Translations under genes and position numbers: made by a program | Part shown: piece after piece, positions 51,071-59,550 of the stretch | Layout: each line of letters opens with the position of its first letter | How positions within the stretch are numbered: position 1 is the first letter of the stretch | NCBI GenBank assembly: GCA_020073165.1 | Contig: JAIQFP010000022.1 | Coordinates: 1-64,000 of the forward strand | Source of the DNA: Terriglobia bacterium | GTDB taxonomy: Bacteria; Acidobacteriota; Terriglobia; Terriglobales; Acidobacteriaceae | DNA: 64,000 bases | Direction: 5' to 3' | Notes under the pieces: model-generated | Databases searched by the model: none | What the model was told of the DNA's origin: nothing | The model's input: only the letters and a program-made list of their open reading frames with translations

Positions 51071-51092
51071 CTGGAAAAGAATCGTTGCTGTC

Positions 51093-51911
51093 TTACGGCC
51101 GTGTTCGCGGCGGAATCTGCTGTCCCGAGGCCAACGGCATCCCCGGTATCGTCGCCGGCGGCCCAACCACCTTAGCGACTCCTCCCAAAGGCAGTCTCCG
51201 GGTGTCATTCACTGCGGTGTCCGTCACCGCGCTGCCCAGACTGTAGGCGTAAAGCACGACTTCTACGCGCTTGGAGACGCCCAGCTTGTCGAAGATGCGG
51301 AACAGATAATTTTTCACCGTGTGCTCGGTGAGCCCCAGCCGCTGCGCGATTTCACGGTTGGACAATCCTTCAGCCACGCAGCGCACCACTTCCTGTTCCC
51401 GCCGCGAAAGCAACGCTGCGCCCCGCGCGTCAATCATCCGCAGCGGCAGCGCCTCTCCCAGGGCTTCCAGCAGGTAGCGCAACTCTTTGCTGTTGGCCCA
51501 GACCTGGCCTTGCTCCACGCAGTGGATGCACTTGGCCAGCGACTTCAGCGACTCGCTGCGGCAGAACACGCCGCGCGCCCCCGCCCGGAAGGCTTCCACC
51601 ACCTGGCCGCGCTCGGAAGCGTCGAGCAGCATGACCACCCGGGTTTCCGCGCGCACGGCATGCAGCTCGCGGACTACGTCAAACCCCATGCGTGGGTTGT
51701 CATCCAGCTCCGCGCTGATCACCACCACCGACGGCTTGTCCTTCAACACGGCCGCCACGATAGCTTTCCCGTCTGAAACGGGAGCCAGCACCTGAAAGCG
51801 CTTGTCGCGCTCCAGGGCAGCGGCCAGCAGTTGGCTGTTCATGCGCGTGCTGTCAGCGGCCAGCACTCGGATCAGCTGAGTAGTTTCAGGCAGAGAGATC
51901 GCGTGAGCCAT
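51093..51911 (-). CDS. NarL/LuxR-type regulator with degenerate receiver (paralogue 2)
   Basis: A 272-residue protein. The receiver region (LIRVLAADSTRMNSQLLAAA, PSVVVISAELDDNP, GARGVFCRSESLKSLAKCIH) has Ser in place of the phosphoacceptor Asp, as in the paralogue at 47796. The LuxR HTH is intact (LSRREQEVVRCVAEGLSNRE, IAQRLGLTEHTVKNYLFRIF). A C-terminal tail of about 45 residues (GVAKVVGPPATIPGMPLASG) is absent from the paralogue. The two share FCRS(D/E)S blocks. They flank the ExeA/CpsD-like genes and may regulate them. Confidence 0.88.
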   Translation of the reverse strand: MAHAISLPETTQLIRVLAADSTRMNSQLLAAALERDKRFQVLAPVSDGKAIVAAVLKDKPSVVVISAELDDNPRMGFDVVRELHAVRAETRVVMLLDASERGQVVEAFRAGARGVFCRSESLKSLAKCIHCVEQGQVWANSKELRYLLEALGEALPLRMIDARGAALLSRREQEVVRCVAEGLSNREIAQRLGLTEHTVKNYLFRIFDKLGVSKRVEVVLYAYSLGSAVTDTAVNDTRRLPLGGVAKVVGPPATIPGMPLASGQQIPPRTRP

Positions 51912-52535
51912 AGGGTCCCGAATAAAAGCGGGCAGAGCTTTGCGGGCGCTCTGTCGCGCTGGATTGTTCCTTCTAACCGGGGAAACTGGTCAACTGACAC
52001 CAGGCTTGGTTACTGGTAGCTTGCTTGAGACGAAGCGCTTGGGCGGGGAAACGGCCTGCAGGTCTTCGAACAGGCACACCCAATTCGCCGCCACCCCTGG
52101 CGGCTGTTCTCCGGGACTTTAGACCCACATCCGGGGGGTGTAAATGGCACTTTAGTGCCAGAAGGCGAACGGCTCCGCCCCTAAAGGCGGCGTCTGGCAG
52201 GGGTTCTGGGGTTGTCGAGGCCCGCTCAGTGGTGAGGGTGGCCCTCCGAGTCTCTCGCTCTTTTTAGAGACATGGCGCCGGGTAGAGCGGATAACCCAGG
52301 TCCGACCCAACCCTGTTGGATCATGTCAAGAGACTGGGCATACCCTTTCAGCCCATTGTCCGGGAGCCCACTCGCACCCGGGACGTAGCCCACCCAATCA
52401 AGGCCCGCTAACCATTTCTCCTCCGACTCCGTCTAACGCCATCAACAAGCGACCCAAGATACGTTGTCTCCTGCACCTCGGGAGACGGACGCTTCCCGCG
52501 GCCACCGGCGCCCATCGTACCGGAAGGAGAGCTCG
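51912..52535. other. Intergenic region with small palindromes
   Basis: No gene is supported in 624 bp. It contains TGGCACT-TT-AGTGCCA (about 52143-52158), a perfect 7-bp inverted repeat, and GTCTCT...AGAGAC (about 52251-52272). The C-rich and G-rich tracts are typical of decayed noncoding DNA here. The promoter of the DUF2911 gene must lie near 52440-52520. Confidence 0.4.
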
Positions 52536-53684
52536 GTGAAATACGCACTTACAGCTGTCGTGGTCCTGATGTTGTCGGTGACGGTTTTCAGCCAGGAATC
52601 GTCGGAGTTGTCCACGCCTCCCAACGGAGACAACGAAAGGGCGGAAGTCTCCCAGTGGATCGGGCCGGTAAATATTTCGATCGAGTACCACAGCCCGCAC
52701 GTGCACAATCCGGCGACCAACGATCGCACCGGACACATCTGGGGCGAGCTGGTGCACTACGGCTTCTTTGACGAGGGCTTCGGGCCGACCAAGGGCGCGC
52801 CGTGGCGTGCCGGGGCCAACGAGAGCACCTCCATCACCTTTTCCCACGACGTGAAGGTTGAAGGCAAAGACCTGAAAGCCGGCACCTACGCGCTCTTCCT
52901 GGATGTGGAGCCAAGCGGGCCTTGGTACTGGATCTTCTCCAATCACGTGGGTTGGGGCAGCTTCCAGTATGACCCCAAGGACGACGTGCTGCGCGTGCCG
53001 GTCACGGCGCAGGACGCGCCCTTCACCGAGTTCCTGACCTACGGATTCGACGAGCGCCGGCCGGACTCCGCTGTCGCGTTCCTGCAGTGGGAGAAAAAGT
53101 GGATTCCGTTCAAGATCGAGGTTGCCAACGTAAACGAGCTGTACGTCGCGAGGATGCGCCAGGAGCTTCAGTCGTGGGCTGGGTTCCGGTATGAGGATTG
53201 GCAGACGGCCGCGCAATTCTGTGCCGACAACAAGATCAATCTGGAGGAAGCGCTGACCTGGGCGGACAAGGCCATCAATGCGCCGTTCCGGGGAGCGACC
53301 GTCGGGCACGAAGACTTCACCACCCTGCAGACCAAGGCCGCCGTGCTCGAGGCCATGGGGCGCCAAGCCGACGCGGACGCGGTCATGCAGAGGGCATTGC
53401 ATTTGCCCGGCACCGACGCGGTATATGTCTACGCCTATGGTGTGCGGCTACTGCGCGGCGGCAAGAATGACCAGGCGATGGAAGTCTTCACCTTTAACCA
53501 GCAGCAACATCCCCAAGAAAGATTCTGGACCTACCTGGGACTGGCTCGCGGCTACACCGCTCTCGGCAACAAGAAAAATGCCATCGCCAACTGGGAGATC
53601 GTTCTCCGCAATGTCCCCCCCAACATGATAAGCAGAACGGCGGGTTTTGAAGCGGCGTTGAAAAAGCTTAAAGAGAGCAGCTAA
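52536..53684 (+). CDS. Exported DUF2911 protein with TPR-like C-terminus
   Basis: A 382-residue protein. Signal peptide (YALTAVVVLMLSVTVFS), then the DUF2911 domain (about 35-210: VNISIEYHSPHVHNPATNDR, WRAGANESTSITFSHDVKVE, KAGTYALFLDVEPSGPWYWI, VPFKIEV-like IPFKIEVANVNEL). The last 150 residues are helical TPR-like repeats (AAVLEAMGRQADADAVMQRA, GLARGYTALGNKKNAIANWE). DUF2911 proteins are common in Bacteroidetes and Acidobacteria; function is unknown. Start is GTG 52536, nine bases after GGAAGGAGA. Confidence 0.88.
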   Translation: MKYALTAVVVLMLSVTVFSQESSELSTPPNGDNERAEVSQWIGPVNISIEYHSPHVHNPATNDRTGHIWGELVHYGFFDEGFGPTKGAPWRAGANESTSITFSHDVKVEGKDLKAGTYALFLDVEPSGPWYWIFSNHVGWGSFQYDPKDDVLRVPVTAQDAPFTEFLTYGFDERRPDSAVAFLQWEKKWIPFKIEVANVNELYVARMRQELQSWAGFRYEDWQTAAQFCADNKINLEEALTWADKAINAPFRGATVGHEDFTTLQTKAAVLEAMGRQADADAVMQRALHLPGTDAVYVYAYGVRLLRGGKNDQAMEVFTFNQQQHPQERFWTYLGLARGYTALGNKKNAIANWEIVLRNVPPNMISRTAGFEAALKKLKESS

Positions 53685-53754
53685 CGGGTGCCGGGGGCGC
53701 CGCTTGCCTCTCCGCCAAACCGCGGGTGCCCCCTCGCTTCGCGGGTTTGCCAGG

Positions 53755-54579
53755 CTAGCTGTAGGCCAGTTCCTTGGCCCGCTGCGCCGCTTTGACCACG
53801 GCCTTGATCAGCGTGACCCGCAGCTTGCCCTCTTCCAGTTCCATGATTCCGTCAATGGTGCATCCCGCCGGGGTGGTGACCGCGTCTTTCAGCAGGGCCG
53901 GGTGGTCGCCGGTTTCGAGCACCACCGTGGCCGCTCCCAGCGTAGTCTGGGCGGCGAGTAAAGTTGCGATGTCGCGCGGCAAGCCGACCTTCACGCCAGC
54001 CTCCGCCAGCGACTCTAGGATGATGTAGATGTAGGCGGGCCCGCTGGCCGAAAGCCCGGTGACCGCGTCCATGTGCTTCTCGTCCACCACCACGGTGCGG
54101 CCGACCACGCTGAACAGGGCGCTTGCCATCTCGGCATGCTGAGGCTTGGCAAACCTGCCCTTGCAGAACGCGGTCATGCCGACGCCCAGCACGCAGGGCG
54201 TGTTGGGCATGGCGCGGATCACGGGAACCTCGCCGGCCAGCGCCTTCTCGATCTGGTTGGTGGCAACCGACGCCGCCACAGAAATGATGAGCTGATTCGG
54301 CGAGACGTTGGGACGGATCTGCTCCATAACCTCCTGCACGACCTGCGGCTTGACGCATACAAAGATGATGTCGGCGCCACGCACGGCAGCCAGGTTGTCG
54401 GTGCCCACGGGCACGCCCAGCTTCTCGGTCAGGCAGCGGGCGCGGTCTTCATGGGCCACCGTGGCGCAGGTCGCCTTAGGAGAGAGCAGCCCTTTGTCCA
54501 GCAGCGCCTTGAGCAGAATCCCGCCCATCTTGCCCGCCCCCAGAACCGCCACCCGTTTTCCCGCAAAATCGGCTGCCAT
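53755..54579 (-). CDS. proC: Pyrroline-5-carboxylate reductase
   Basis: A 274-residue enzyme, normal for ProC. The NADPH site is RVAVLGAGKMGGILLKALL (about 9-27). The mid block is IRAMPNTPCVLGVGMTAFCKG, and the C-terminal dimer domain has DAVTGLSASGPAYIYIILES and TTPAGCTIDGIMELEEG. It reduces pyrroline-5-carboxylate to proline in the cytoplasm, the last step of proline synthesis. The ATG at 54579 follows GGAGG; a much longer frame upstream is not family sequence. It shares the leftward orientation of lhgO but is 240 bp from it. Confidence 0.95.
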   Translation of the reverse strand: MAADFAGKRVAVLGAGKMGGILLKALLDKGLLSPKATCATVAHEDRARCLTEKLGVPVGTDNLAAVRGADIIFVCVKPQVVQEVMEQIRPNVSPNQLIISVAASVATNQIEKALAGEVPVIRAMPNTPCVLGVGMTAFCKGRFAKPQHAEMASALFSVVGRTVVVDEKHMDAVTGLSASGPAYIYIILESLAEAGVKVGLPRDIATLLAAQTTLGAATVVLETGDHPALLKDAVTTPAGCTIDGIMELEEGKLRVTLIKAVVKAAQRAKELAYS

Positions 54580-54731
54580 GTTGTTGCCTCCGTTGCTGAT
54601 CGTGCCTGCCCCTCGTCCGCCCCGGCGGGGCCAACTCCCGAAACCCTCTGAAATTGCGCTGGAAAACCGCTGCGGAACCGGGAGGAGAAACCTGCTGCGG
54701 ACCCGAGGGGCGGTCAGAATACCACAAAACA

Positions 54732-54819
54732 GTCGCCGGTCGTCGGTCGTCATTACTCGCAAGTGGTCAACCGATCCGTGCCAGGTGACTTCGCTACCGA
54801 CCGACTGACGACCAGCGAC
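54732..54819. repeat. Inverted GTCGTC-rich repeat pair
   Basis: A block GTCGCCGGTCGTCGGTCGTC (54732-54751) and an inverted partner (about 54795-54819) flank a 45-base spacer between lhgO and proC. The arms match over about 13 bases with one difference. It may be a terminator for lhgO or one of the GTCGT-type intergenic repeats of this phylum. Confidence 0.4.
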
Positions 54820-56030
54820 TACAGTCCAAATCCCTCGGCGGCCATCTGCACAATCATTCGTCCGATGGGCAATGACGCGGTCGCGGCCGGAGAAGGCACG
54901 TTGTAGACGTGCAGCATGTTGTCGGCGCAGACGAACTGGAAATCGTCCACCAGCGAGCCGTCGGGCTTGAGCGCCTGGGCGCGCACTCCGGCGCCGTCTG
55001 CCACCAAGTCGGCGCTTTGGATCTCCGGCAACAGCCGTTGCAGGGCCTTGACGAAAGCTGGCTTGCTGAAGGAGCGGTAAAACTCTCCCGCGCCGTGGCG
55101 CCAATGTTTCGCGGCCATGCGGCGGAACCCGCGAAACCCGAATGTTTCGGCAGTATCCCGCAGGCTGAAATCGAAATGACGATAACCCTCGCGCTTGAAG
55201 GCCAGCACGGCATTGGGCCCGGCATCCACGCCGCCACGGACACGTCGGGTGAAGTGCACACCGAGAAAAGGGAACTGCGGGTCCGGCACGGGATAAATCA
55301 GCGCCCGCACCAGGTATTGCTTCTCTGGCACCAGATCGTAGTATTCGCCGCGGAAGGGAACGATCAAGACTTCCGGCTTCTGGCCAGCCATGCGGCTCAC
55401 GCGATCGCTGTGGAGTCCGGCGCAGTTGACGGTGTAGCGGGTGGAGAAGGCGCCGCGGGTGGTTTCTACGACGGTCTCGCCTCCGAGTCGAGCCAGACCC
55501 GTGACTTTCGTGTCGGTTTGTACACTGCCACCTTGCGAGCTGACGAGTTCGGCGTACTTCTGGCTGACGGCGGCGTAGTCAGTTATTCCGGTGCCGGGCA
55601 CGTGGATGCCCTGCAATCCGGCGCAGTGGGGTTCGAGGTCGCGCAGTTGTGCCGCATCGAGAAGCTTCAGACCGGTAAGGCCGTTGGCTTGTCCACGCAC
55701 GAACAAGGTTTGCAGCGCCGGGACCTCTGCTTCCGTGGTGGCAACGATCAGTTTCCCGCAGACCTGGTGCGGAAGGCCATACTCGCGGCAGAACTCGACC
55801 ATCGCGGCTGCACCTTCCACGCAAAGCCGCGCCTTCAGCGAGGCTGGCTTGTAGTAGATGCCGGAGTGAATCACACCGCTGTTGTGCCCGCTCTGGTGGC
55901 GCGCGACAGCAGATTCTTTTTCGACCAGCAGCAACCGCAAGTTCGGGAAGCGTCGGGTGAAATGCATTGCGGTGGAGAGGCCAACGATACCTCCGCCGAC
56001 AATGACGACGTCGAAGCGTTGATCGGGCAT
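54819..56030 (-). CDS. lhgO: L-2-hydroxyglutarate oxidase
   Basis: A 403-residue FAD-dependent oxidoreductase. FAD site: FDVVIVGGGIVGLSTAMHFT (about 6-25). Blocks typical of LhgO: HNSGVIHSGIYYKPASLKAR (about 47-66), GTGITDYAAVSQKYAEL, PFRGEYYDLVPEK and LGVHFTRRVRGGVDAGPNAV. The end is NVPSPAATASLPIGRMIV. It oxidises L-2-hydroxyglutarate to 2-oxoglutarate, feeding electrons to the membrane quinone pool. The ATG at 56030 starts MPDQRFDVVIVGGG; 37 upstream codons are open but lack homology. No operon partner is evident. Confidence 0.93.
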   Translation of the reverse strand: MPDQRFDVVIVGGGIVGLSTAMHFTRRFPNLRLLLVEKESAVARHQSGHNSGVIHSGIYYKPASLKARLCVEGAAAMVEFCREYGLPHQVCGKLIVATTEAEVPALQTLFVRGQANGLTGLKLLDAAQLRDLEPHCAGLQGIHVPGTGITDYAAVSQKYAELVSSQGGSVQTDTKVTGLARLGGETVVETTRGAFSTRYTVNCAGLHSDRVSRMAGQKPEVLIVPFRGEYYDLVPEKQYLVRALIYPVPDPQFPFLGVHFTRRVRGGVDAGPNAVLAFKREGYRHFDFSLRDTAETFGFRGFRRMAAKHWRHGAGEFYRSFSKPAFVKALQRLLPEIQSADLVADGAGVRAQALKPDGSLVDDFQFVCADNMLHVYNVPSPAATASLPIGRMIVQMAAEGFGL

Positions 56031-56164
56031 GGGTACTTGGACCAAGCTAATGCTAAACGCGCCCGTGGGCGTAAGGGTAGATGGAGGATGGTTCGCAGCA
56101 TCGCGCTGGGAAGAAGTGCCGAACCTCGCTCGGCCACCCACTCGAGGACGTCCGGGCCTACGGG

Positions 56165-56755
56165 TTACCGCTTGTACCTGCCGATCAGTTCGGCCTGCGC
56201 CAGGACGTGGCCTTGCATGGCGTGCTCGACCTCCTGCTTGGTGGCTCCCGGCTTGAGGTTGAGCTTGGCATCGAGCGCATAGAGCTTGAAGAAGTAGCGA
56301 TGCGGCTTGCCCGGGGGCGGGCAGGGACCTCCGTAACCGATCTTACGGAAATCGTTGCGCCCCTGGCGTCCGCCGCTGCCCAATTCGTCTATCTTGCTTA
56401 CGCCCTCGGTCAGGCTGCTCGCGGACGCGGGCAGGTCGTATAGCACCCAGTGGGTCCAGGTCCCGACGGGGGCGTCGGGATCGTCAGCAATCAGGGTGAA
56501 GCTCTGCGTTGCGGACGGGGCTCCGCCCCAGGAGAGTTCCGGGGAAACATCGGCACCATCGCAGGTGAATTTCTTTGGGATGTCGCCGCCGTTGGGAAAA
56601 CTGGTAGTGGAGATTGCCAGTGCCATGGTGCGTCCTCTTTGTGCAGCGCTCGGCCCAGCAGAGTTTCCCGCACCCGCTGGCATCGGGACAATAAGAACGA
56701 GAGCCGCAATCGCGACCAGCGATGCGAACTGTGCGGAACCCTGCTTGCCGTTCAT
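56165..56755 (-). CDS. Exported YbhB/YbcL (PEBP-like) protein
   Basis: A 196-residue protein. After a signal segment (FASLVAIAALVLIVPMPAGA) comes the PEBP fold: NGGDIPKKFTCDGADVSPEL, FTLIADDPDAPVGTWTHWVL, YDLPASASSL, GYGGPCPPPGKPHRYFFKLY and EHAMQGHVLAQAELIGRYKR. The family is annotated as Raf-kinase-inhibitor-like; in bacteria its function is unknown. The signal segment suggests a periplasmic form. The gene is on the same strand as the TonB-like gene, 24 bp downstream of it. Confidence 0.88.
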   Translation of the reverse strand: MNGKQGSAQFASLVAIAALVLIVPMPAGAGNSAGPSAAQRGRTMALAISTTSFPNGGDIPKKFTCDGADVSPELSWGGAPSATQSFTLIADDPDAPVGTWTHWVLYDLPASASSLTEGVSKIDELGSGGRQGRNDFRKIGYGGPCPPPGKPHRYFFKLYALDAKLNLKPGATKQEVEHAMQGHVLAQAELIGRYKR

Positions 56756-56779
56756 ACGCGACTCCGGAGAGTCGGGAGA

Positions 56780-57544
56780 TCAATAGGTGGAGATGGTGAA
56801 GTTCACGGTGATGCGGGCCTCGGTCTCGACCGGCTGCCCGGCTTGGTAGTAGGGCTTGAAGCGCCACTGCTTCACCGCTTCGCGGGCGGCGCTGGACAGA
56901 ATGGCCGGGCCGCTGACCACCTGCAGGTCCTGAATAGCGCCTTCCTTGCCGATCAGCGCCTGCAGCACCACCGCGCCCTGCACCTTCATCTGCTTGGCCA
57001 GCAGGGGATAGTTGGGCTGCACCGGATGCGAGACCACCTGCACGGTGTCGGGAGAAAGCTGTACCCGCTCGGCAGCACTGGCGACCCCCGAGTTCGAAGT
57101 GGCGGGAGCGGACGGTTTCGGCTGCAGGTCTACCTTGATGGAATTGTTCGTAGACGGGACAGTCTGACGCTGGCCGCCGGCGACAACTTCCACCTCTAGT
57201 GGCGGAAGCACCGCCCGGTTCGCCGTGACAGCTGGAGCCGCGGCTGGTGACGGGGCCGTGATCGGCACCGGTGACGCTGCGCGCTTTGCTTTGGCCCGCG
57301 TCGATCCAGGAGTACGCGCAGCAGGGGTTTGCGGCTGGGCCTGGTCAGCAGTTGCGGGGCCGCCCTCGTCGACCACATCGGACCCGGCAGCCTGGTTGGA
57401 GGGGAACCAGAATTGGCGGTCCTTGATCAGAACCACAATGAGAGCAACCAGAAGCAGGGCCAAGGCGATCAGCATCAGGCGGCGCTGCTTCTGTTCGGAG
57501 CCGGCGGCGAGCGGCGCCCCGACCTCCGGATGGCGGTTTACCAT
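56780..57544 (-). CDS. TonB-family energy-transducer-like protein
   Basis: A 254-residue protein: a short cytoplasmic N-terminus, one membrane helix (about 24-40: LMLIALALLLVALIVVLIKD), a Pro/Ala-rich periplasmic arm (about 50-160) and a TonB_C domain (about 165-254: VVSHPVQPNYPLLAKQMKVQ, GAVVLQALIGKEGAIQDLQV, VKQWRFKPYYQAGQPVETEA). This is the usual TonB layout. ExbB/ExbD genes are not in the window. The ATG at 57544 follows AAGGGG at a suitable distance; the one at 57577 has it too close. A Crp-type site lies 93 bp upstream, shared with the divergent crp gene. Confidence 0.85.
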   Translation of the reverse strand: MVNRHPEVGAPLAAGSEQKQRRLMLIALALLLVALIVVLIKDRQFWFPSNQAAGSDVVDEGGPATADQAQPQTPAARTPGSTRAKAKRAASPVPITAPSPAAAPAVTANRAVLPPLEVEVVAGGQRQTVPSTNNSIKVDLQPKPSAPATSNSGVASAAERVQLSPDTVQVVSHPVQPNYPLLAKQMKVQGAVVLQALIGKEGAIQDLQVVSGPAILSSAAREAVKQWRFKPYYQAGQPVETEARITVNFTISTY

Positions 57545-57636
57545 GGGGAAATCCCCTTGTCCAGGTCCCAAATCCATGCCCCTTAGTATGCCTTGAAACG
57601 GCGGGGGAAGCCAGTAAAAGCAAGGTTGGGCTGCCC

Positions 57637-57652
57637 TGTGAGGGATATCACA
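57637..57652. promoter_or_regulatory. Crp-type site TGTGA-N6-TCACA (between tonB-like and crp genes)
   Basis: TGTGAGGGATATCACA matches the E. coli Crp consensus arms exactly. It lies in the divergent region of the TonB-like gene (leftward) and the crp-family gene (rightward, GTG at 57768). Confidence 0.75.
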
Positions 57653-57708
57653 GTCAGGTGTGCCTCAAGTCACAGCTAAGGGTTCCCCCTGGGCGGACAC
57701 TAGAGTAC

Positions 57709-57722
57709 GTGATGCGGGTCAC
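57709..57722. promoter_or_regulatory. Crp-type site GTGA-N6-TCAC (crp promoter)
   Basis: GTGATGCGGGTCAC lies 45 bp before the GTG start of the crp-family gene and 56 bp after the previous site. Two sites this close to the gene's own promoter suggest autoregulation. Confidence 0.65.
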
Positions 57723-57767
57723 AGGAACTTGGCCCGTTTGCCAGACCGGCGTCACCGGGGGTGGTTT

Positions 57768-58490
57768 GTGCTCTCACCATACGGACTCGACATCATCGAA
57801 AGCTGTCTGACCTGCAAAATGCGGGTAGACCGCATTTTCTGCGACCTGCCGACATCGGCGCTGCAGTCCTTCGAAAATATCAAGTACGCCACCGCATACC
57901 CCAAGGGGGCGGTGCTGTTCGTGGAGGGGCAGGCGCCGCGCGGCATTTTCGTGCTGTGCAAGGGCCGGGTGAAGCTTTCCATCTGCGCCACCGACGGCAA
58001 GACCCTCATCCTGAAAATTGCTGAGCCGGGAGAAGTGCTGGGCTTGAGTGCGACGGTTTCCGGAAAGCCTTATGAACTTACTGCCGAGACCATCGATCCC
58101 TGCCAGGTGAACTTCGTCAAGCGGGAAGACTTTCTCCGCTTCCTCAAGGATCAGCCTGATGCCTGCTTCAAAGTGGCCGAACAGTTGAGCGACAAATACA
58201 ACAACGCCTGCCATGAGGTACGCTCCCTGGGACTGTCGCACTCCGCCGGGGAGAAGCTGGCCAAGCTGCTGCTGGAATGGAGCTCGAAGAACGGCGAGGC
58301 CGCCAAGCAGGAACCGCGCTTGAAGATGGCGCTCACCCATGAAGAGATCGCGCAAATGATCGGAACTTCGCGAGAGACGGTTACCCGCCTGTTCGCCGAC
58401 CTGAAGAAACGGCAGATCGTGCAATCCAAGGGTTCCACCCTGGTGATTCGGAACAAGGCGGCTCTGAAACTGATCGCCAGCAATAACTGA
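57768..58490 (+). CDS. Crp/Fnr-family transcription regulator (full length)
   Basis: A 240-residue regulator. The N-terminus ESCLTCKMRVDRIFCDLP holds a C-x2-C-x8-C motif. The cyclic-nucleotide-binding fold follows (about 30-140: YPKGAVLFVEGQAPRGIFVL, GEVLGLSATVSGKPYELTAE); the cAMP-contacting Arg-Ser of E. coli Crp is Pro-Tyr here, so the ligand is uncertain. A dimer helix leads to the HTH (about 188-225: LTHEEIAQMIGTSRETVTRL), whose SRETVTRL keeps the Arg-Glu and following Arg that read TGTGA in Crp. I chose GTG 57768: the paralogue aligns only from there, and both operators then lie upstream. Confidence 0.88.
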   Translation: MLSPYGLDIIESCLTCKMRVDRIFCDLPTSALQSFENIKYATAYPKGAVLFVEGQAPRGIFVLCKGRVKLSICATDGKTLILKIAEPGEVLGLSATVSGKPYELTAETIDPCQVNFVKREDFLRFLKDQPDACFKVAEQLSDKYNNACHEVRSLGLSHSAGEKLAKLLLEWSSKNGEAAKQEPRLKMALTHEEIAQMIGTSRETVTRLFADLKKRQIVQSKGSTLVIRNKAALKLIASNN

Positions 58491-58533
58491 CCGTCCCGAA
58501 ACGGTTCGGCCTGTGCGTGCGGTCACGATCAGG

Positions 58534-58549
58534 AGTGACTGCAATCACT
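58534..58549. promoter_or_regulatory. Crp-type site AGTGA-N6-TCACT (truncated crp promoter)
   Basis: AGTGACTGCAATCACT is a perfect palindrome in its arms, 33 bp upstream of the ATG at 58583. It falls close to a promoter's -10 or start, so binding could repress. Confidence 0.7.
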
Positions 58550-58582
58550 GTCTTCTCTCAGCCGCGGCGGTATCACAGCAAT

Positions 58583-59077
58583 ATGGAGAGCGCAATCCAA
58601 CAGAGCTGCTTCGAATGTGTCCTGCGGCCGGACCGGCTCTTCTGCGACCTGCCTTCCGACGCGCTGGAAGCCTTTGACCTGATCAAATCCCTGACCCTGT
58701 ACCCGCGGGGTACCATCTTGATGCGGGAAGGGCAGCCGGCACGTGGTGTGTTTGTGCTCTGCCAGGGCAGGGCCAAACTCTCGGTGTGCTCGGAAACGGG
58801 CAAGCGCCTTACCCTTCGTATCGCGGGGCCCGGTGAGGTCCTGGGGCTGAGTGCATCCTTGTCCAGCAGCCCGTATGAAGTGACGGCAGAGACTCTGGAC
58901 AATGCACAGGTGGCGGTGGTCAAGCGCAAGGATCTGCTCCACTTCCTGCGCGACCACCGCGAGGCGTGCCTCCAGGTGGTGCACCTGCTCAGCCAGGACT
59001 TGCATACTGCCTACGACCGGGTGCGTTCCATTGGATTGGGTCGCAGCCGTCGGTCCCGGGCCCCGCACCTGCACTGA
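58583..59077 (+). CDS. Crp/Fnr paralogue lacking the DNA-binding domain
   Basis: A 164-residue protein that aligns along its whole length with the effector domain of the regulator just upstream: SCFECVLRPDRLFCDLP (same C-x2-C-x8-C), YPRGTILMREGQPARGVFVL, GEVLGLSASLSSSPYEVTAE and the dimer helix to VRSIGLG. It then ends GRSRRSRAPHLH; no HTH is found in any frame in the next 450 bp. So the gene has lost, or never had, its DNA-binding half while keeping the dimerisation surface. It may form mixed dimers with the full-length protein and dampen it, or act as a sensor-only protein. Start at ATG 58583; 22 upstream codons are open but cross the operator. Confidence 0.82.
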   Translation: MESAIQQSCFECVLRPDRLFCDLPSDALEAFDLIKSLTLYPRGTILMREGQPARGVFVLCQGRAKLSVCSETGKRLTLRIAGPGEVLGLSASLSSSPYEVTAETLDNAQVAVVKRKDLLHFLRDHREACLQVVHLLSQDLHTAYDRVRSIGLGRSRRSRAPHLH

Positions 59078-59550
59078 GAGAGCGGCACCTCGTCAGGAGA
59101 GAGTCTTCGCAAGGAATGACTGCCTGACGAAGTGTGTCCATAAGTAGCTGCGCTTCTCTGCCTGCCTCTCCGGCCACCATCACCAGTCGAAAAACGCATC
59201 CTGCGGAAGCAGCTTCAGGGTTGTCAATGGATTACCATTCTTGGAACATTTGCGAAATCCCTAGTCTTTGACTCTGCCGGTTGGTTTACGCTTGCGGAAG
59301 CCGCATGCTGCTTCGTCGAACCCAAAAGGACCCGCGGCGACCATCCGGTCTGGCTTTCGTGTCGGAGGTGGCGCCCCACAATAGGCCCGGAGAACAGTCT
59401 GCTTTCGCGGAAGGCCGAGGACGTCCCAAGTGAGGGTCGGTCTGACAAACTAAGAAGTTGTGGAAGATGCTTTGGGCTAATCTTGCAGGCTATGTTTCAC
59501 GGCCAGTGACCAGAGCCCCGAGGGCAACGCTGCACGAGGGAGCGTGAGGT
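59078..59550. other. Intergenic region before the porin-cytochrome genes
   Basis: 473 bp with no supported gene and no exact Crp-type site. It must carry the promoter of the decaheme cytochrome gene, since it follows a gene end by over 450 bp. Confidence 0.45.

Noticed and set aside
54580-55104. Long N-terminal extension of proC
   Set aside because: It crosses into lhgO in another frame, lacks family similarity, and a good ribosome-binding site precedes the ATG at 54579.
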